Part shown: piece after piece, positions 4,757 through 5,358 of the stretch
Position numbering within the stretch: position 1 is the stretch's first letter
How the letters are laid out: every line of letters begins with the position of its first letter
Source of the DNA: an uncultured Gemmobacter sp.
GTDB taxonomy: Bacteria > Pseudomonadota > Alphaproteobacteria > Rhodobacterales > Rhodobacteraceae
Assembly: GCA_937983495.1 (NCBI GenBank)
Contig: CALKAA010000149.1
Span: 1-5,358, forward strand
DNA: 5,358 nt
Direction of reading: 5' to 3'
Position numbers and translations under genes: made by a program
The notes under the pieces: model-generated
The model's database searches: none
What the model was told of the DNA's origin: nothing
What the model saw: only the letters and a program-made list of their open reading frames with translations

Positions 4757-5358
4757 TCACCAATAGTGGTATCGGCCACCAATAGTGGTATCGGCATTCA
4801 CACCAATAACGTAATGCGCACTTGTGCCCACCTTGATTTCATGCGCACCGTCCGAGACGATTGAAAAATCTCCCGGCATGCCATTTTGCTTAAATGAGGG
4901 GCGATCAAGCGCGGCAGCCATCTCGGAAAGCAGATTGCGCTGCACCCCAAGTCCCTGAGCCGCTAGCGCCGAGGTCGCAGAACTACCCGTATACAGCGTA
5001 TAAGTACCACCGACGGCAACTAGAGACTTGCCTATCACCTCATGCTGGGCATTGTCCATCACAGCGGTGGACTGGTCATTCATAACGATGCGCGCTTCAC
5101 TGTTGCCCACAAGAACGTTTAGGTCGCGTTGCGCGATGACCCTGATCTCTTCGTGATCATGCTGATCCTCGAACCGCAGTTCATTGCATCCCCTACCCTG
5201 ATGGGTGTTGGATTTGAAGGTGCTGATGGTCTTGTTTGCGGGCAGCGGGTAGGGGGGCATGTTGGCGGCGTTGTAGACGCACCCCGTGACGAGCGGTTGA
5301 TCGGGGTCGCCATCCAAAAACTCTACCACCACTTCCATGCCGATGCGCGGGATCACCA
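4757..5358 (-). CDS. vgrG: VgrG (TssI) T6SS spike protein, C-terminal part, truncated by a frameshift
   Basis: The gene enters from beyond the window end; the first in-window codon at 5356 is GTG inside the gene, not a start. It opens with IPRIGMEVVVEFLDGDPDQP and LVTGCVYNAANMPPYPLPA, the gp5-like OB domain of VgrG, followed by the hallmark STFKSNTHQGRGCNELRFED and the beta-helix (EEIRVIAQRDLNVLVGN). VgrG trimers form the puncturing tip of the T6SS and carry effectors and PAAR on the end. The reading is normal to about VIGVNADTTIG, where a 19-bp duplication shifts the frame; six foreign residues (GRYHYW) follow and TGA comes at 4757-4759. The gene is first in the visible minus-strand cluster. 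Identity as VgrG is secure; whether the shortened protein works is doubtful. Confidence 0.93.
   Translation of the reverse strand, partial: VIPRIGMEVVVEFLDGDPDQPLVTGCVYNAANMPPYPLPANKTISTFKSNTHQGRGCNELRFEDQHDHEEIRVIAQRDLNVLVGNSEARIVMNDQSTAVMDNAQHEVIGKSLVAVGGTYTLYTGSSATSALAAQGLGVQRNLLSEMAAALDRPSFKQNGMPGDFSIVSDGAHEIKVGTSAHYVIGVNADTTIGGRYHYW
4758..4795. repeat. Perfect 19-bp tandem duplication inside vgrG
   Basis: CACCAATAGTGGTATCGGC occurs at 4758-4776 and again, directly adjoining and identical, at 4777-4795. On the coding strand each copy contains codons for ADTTIG. Because 19 is not a multiple of three, the second copy moves the frame by one base and exposes a stop. Removing one copy joins VIGVNADTTIG directly to DSKAEQVGRN, a sensible VgrG sequence. 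A third partial match (ATTGGTG) just upstream may have helped strand slippage. Confidence 0.97.

Larger units (their letters stand above)
4502..4797 (-). pseudogene. vgrG: Detached C-terminal beta-helix of VgrG, out of frame
   Basis: This piece completes VgrG but is no longer in one frame with it. From the second copy of the duplication it reads ADTTIGDSKAEQVGRN, then repeats ending in VG or IG (MTLSVGDSAH, TNIGRNKVEMIGD, VVVCGSSRIEMLSDGTIMIKK), typical of the needle-like beta-helix. At the A5 tract (4592-4596) the family-like reading moves back one base and continues GTKITIDGTQVVIKG, SDSVAIKSPKIDQN, to TGA 4502-4504. Without that shift the frame runs into unrelated residues and stops at 4555. 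The ATG at 4797, made by the duplication context, has no evident ribosome binding site. In total 85 residues of spike tip are cut off from the main protein. This region normally holds PAAR and cargo, so loss should matter. Confidence 0.8.

Noticed and set aside
4758..4795. The tandem copies as a CRISPR or integrase attachment site
   Set aside because: Only two copies with no spacer, inside a coding region, and no integrase or cas gene nearby; simple slippage duplication explains them.
4555..4797. An independent 80-residue gene starting at ATG 4797
   Set aside because: It is a frameshifted piece of vgrG; its start arises from the duplication region, it has no evident ribosome binding site, and its last residues are out-of-frame.
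4442..4864. Plus-strand frame of 140 residues
   Set aside because: It is antisense to the vgrG end and the effector start, whose reading shows clear beta-helix repeats.

Overview
The window looks like part of a type VI secretion system (T6SS) vgrG cluster from a high-GC alphaproteobacterium. A Rhodobacterales-type genome is my guess, from the codon bias and the style of the accessory proteins; there is no rRNA or marker gene to confirm it. Every gene I can support is on the minus strand, so transcription runs from position 5358 down to 1. The many long plus-strand reading frames are antisense shadows produced by the high GC content.

In transcription order: (1) the C-terminal part of a VgrG spike protein enters from beyond 5358. 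It is broken by an exact 19-bp tandem duplication (4758-4795) that shifts the frame and stops translation at 4757. The remaining VgrG beta-helix lies in the other frame and is shifted back by a second slip at an A5 tract (4592-4596); the old stop is at 4502-4504. (2) A 239-residue protein with two glycine-rich hydrophobic segments (4491-3772) starts 10 bp after the old vgrG stop. (3) A 121-residue four-helix membrane protein (3737-3372) follows 34 bp later. Together 2 and 3 look like a T6SS effector that attacks membranes and its inner-membrane immunity protein. I recognise neither by sequence. (4) A 146-residue protein with an N-terminal membrane anchor (3261-2821). (5) A 407-residue exported protein (2684-1461), overlapping by ATGA with (6) a 153-residue exported or anchored protein (1464-1003). 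(7) A 131-residue DUF6484-like protein (959-564). (8) The first 183 residues of a DUF2169 protein, which runs off the window at position 1.

Base composition divides the window in two. The segment below about 3260 is strongly GC-rich (about 70% in the line I counted). The effector/immunity module and the vgrG end are visibly lower (about 42-57% in the lines I counted). This fits an exchangeable toxin cassette placed between the end of vgrG and a more constant accessory block.

Functionally, VgrG forms the tip of the T6SS needle, and DUF2169 and DUF6484 proteins are typical spike-associated companions, with DUF2169 known as an effector adaptor. The candidate effector would be loaded onto this VgrG, and the four-helix protein would protect the producer. 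The twice-shifted vgrG end removes the part of the spike that carries cargo, so the system as sequenced may be disabled, switched off, dependent on ribosomal frameshifting, or affected by sequencing error. No gene-free stretch exceeds 300 bases; the two largest gaps are 2685-2820 and 3262-3371. No tRNA, rRNA, CRISPR or insertion sequence was seen.
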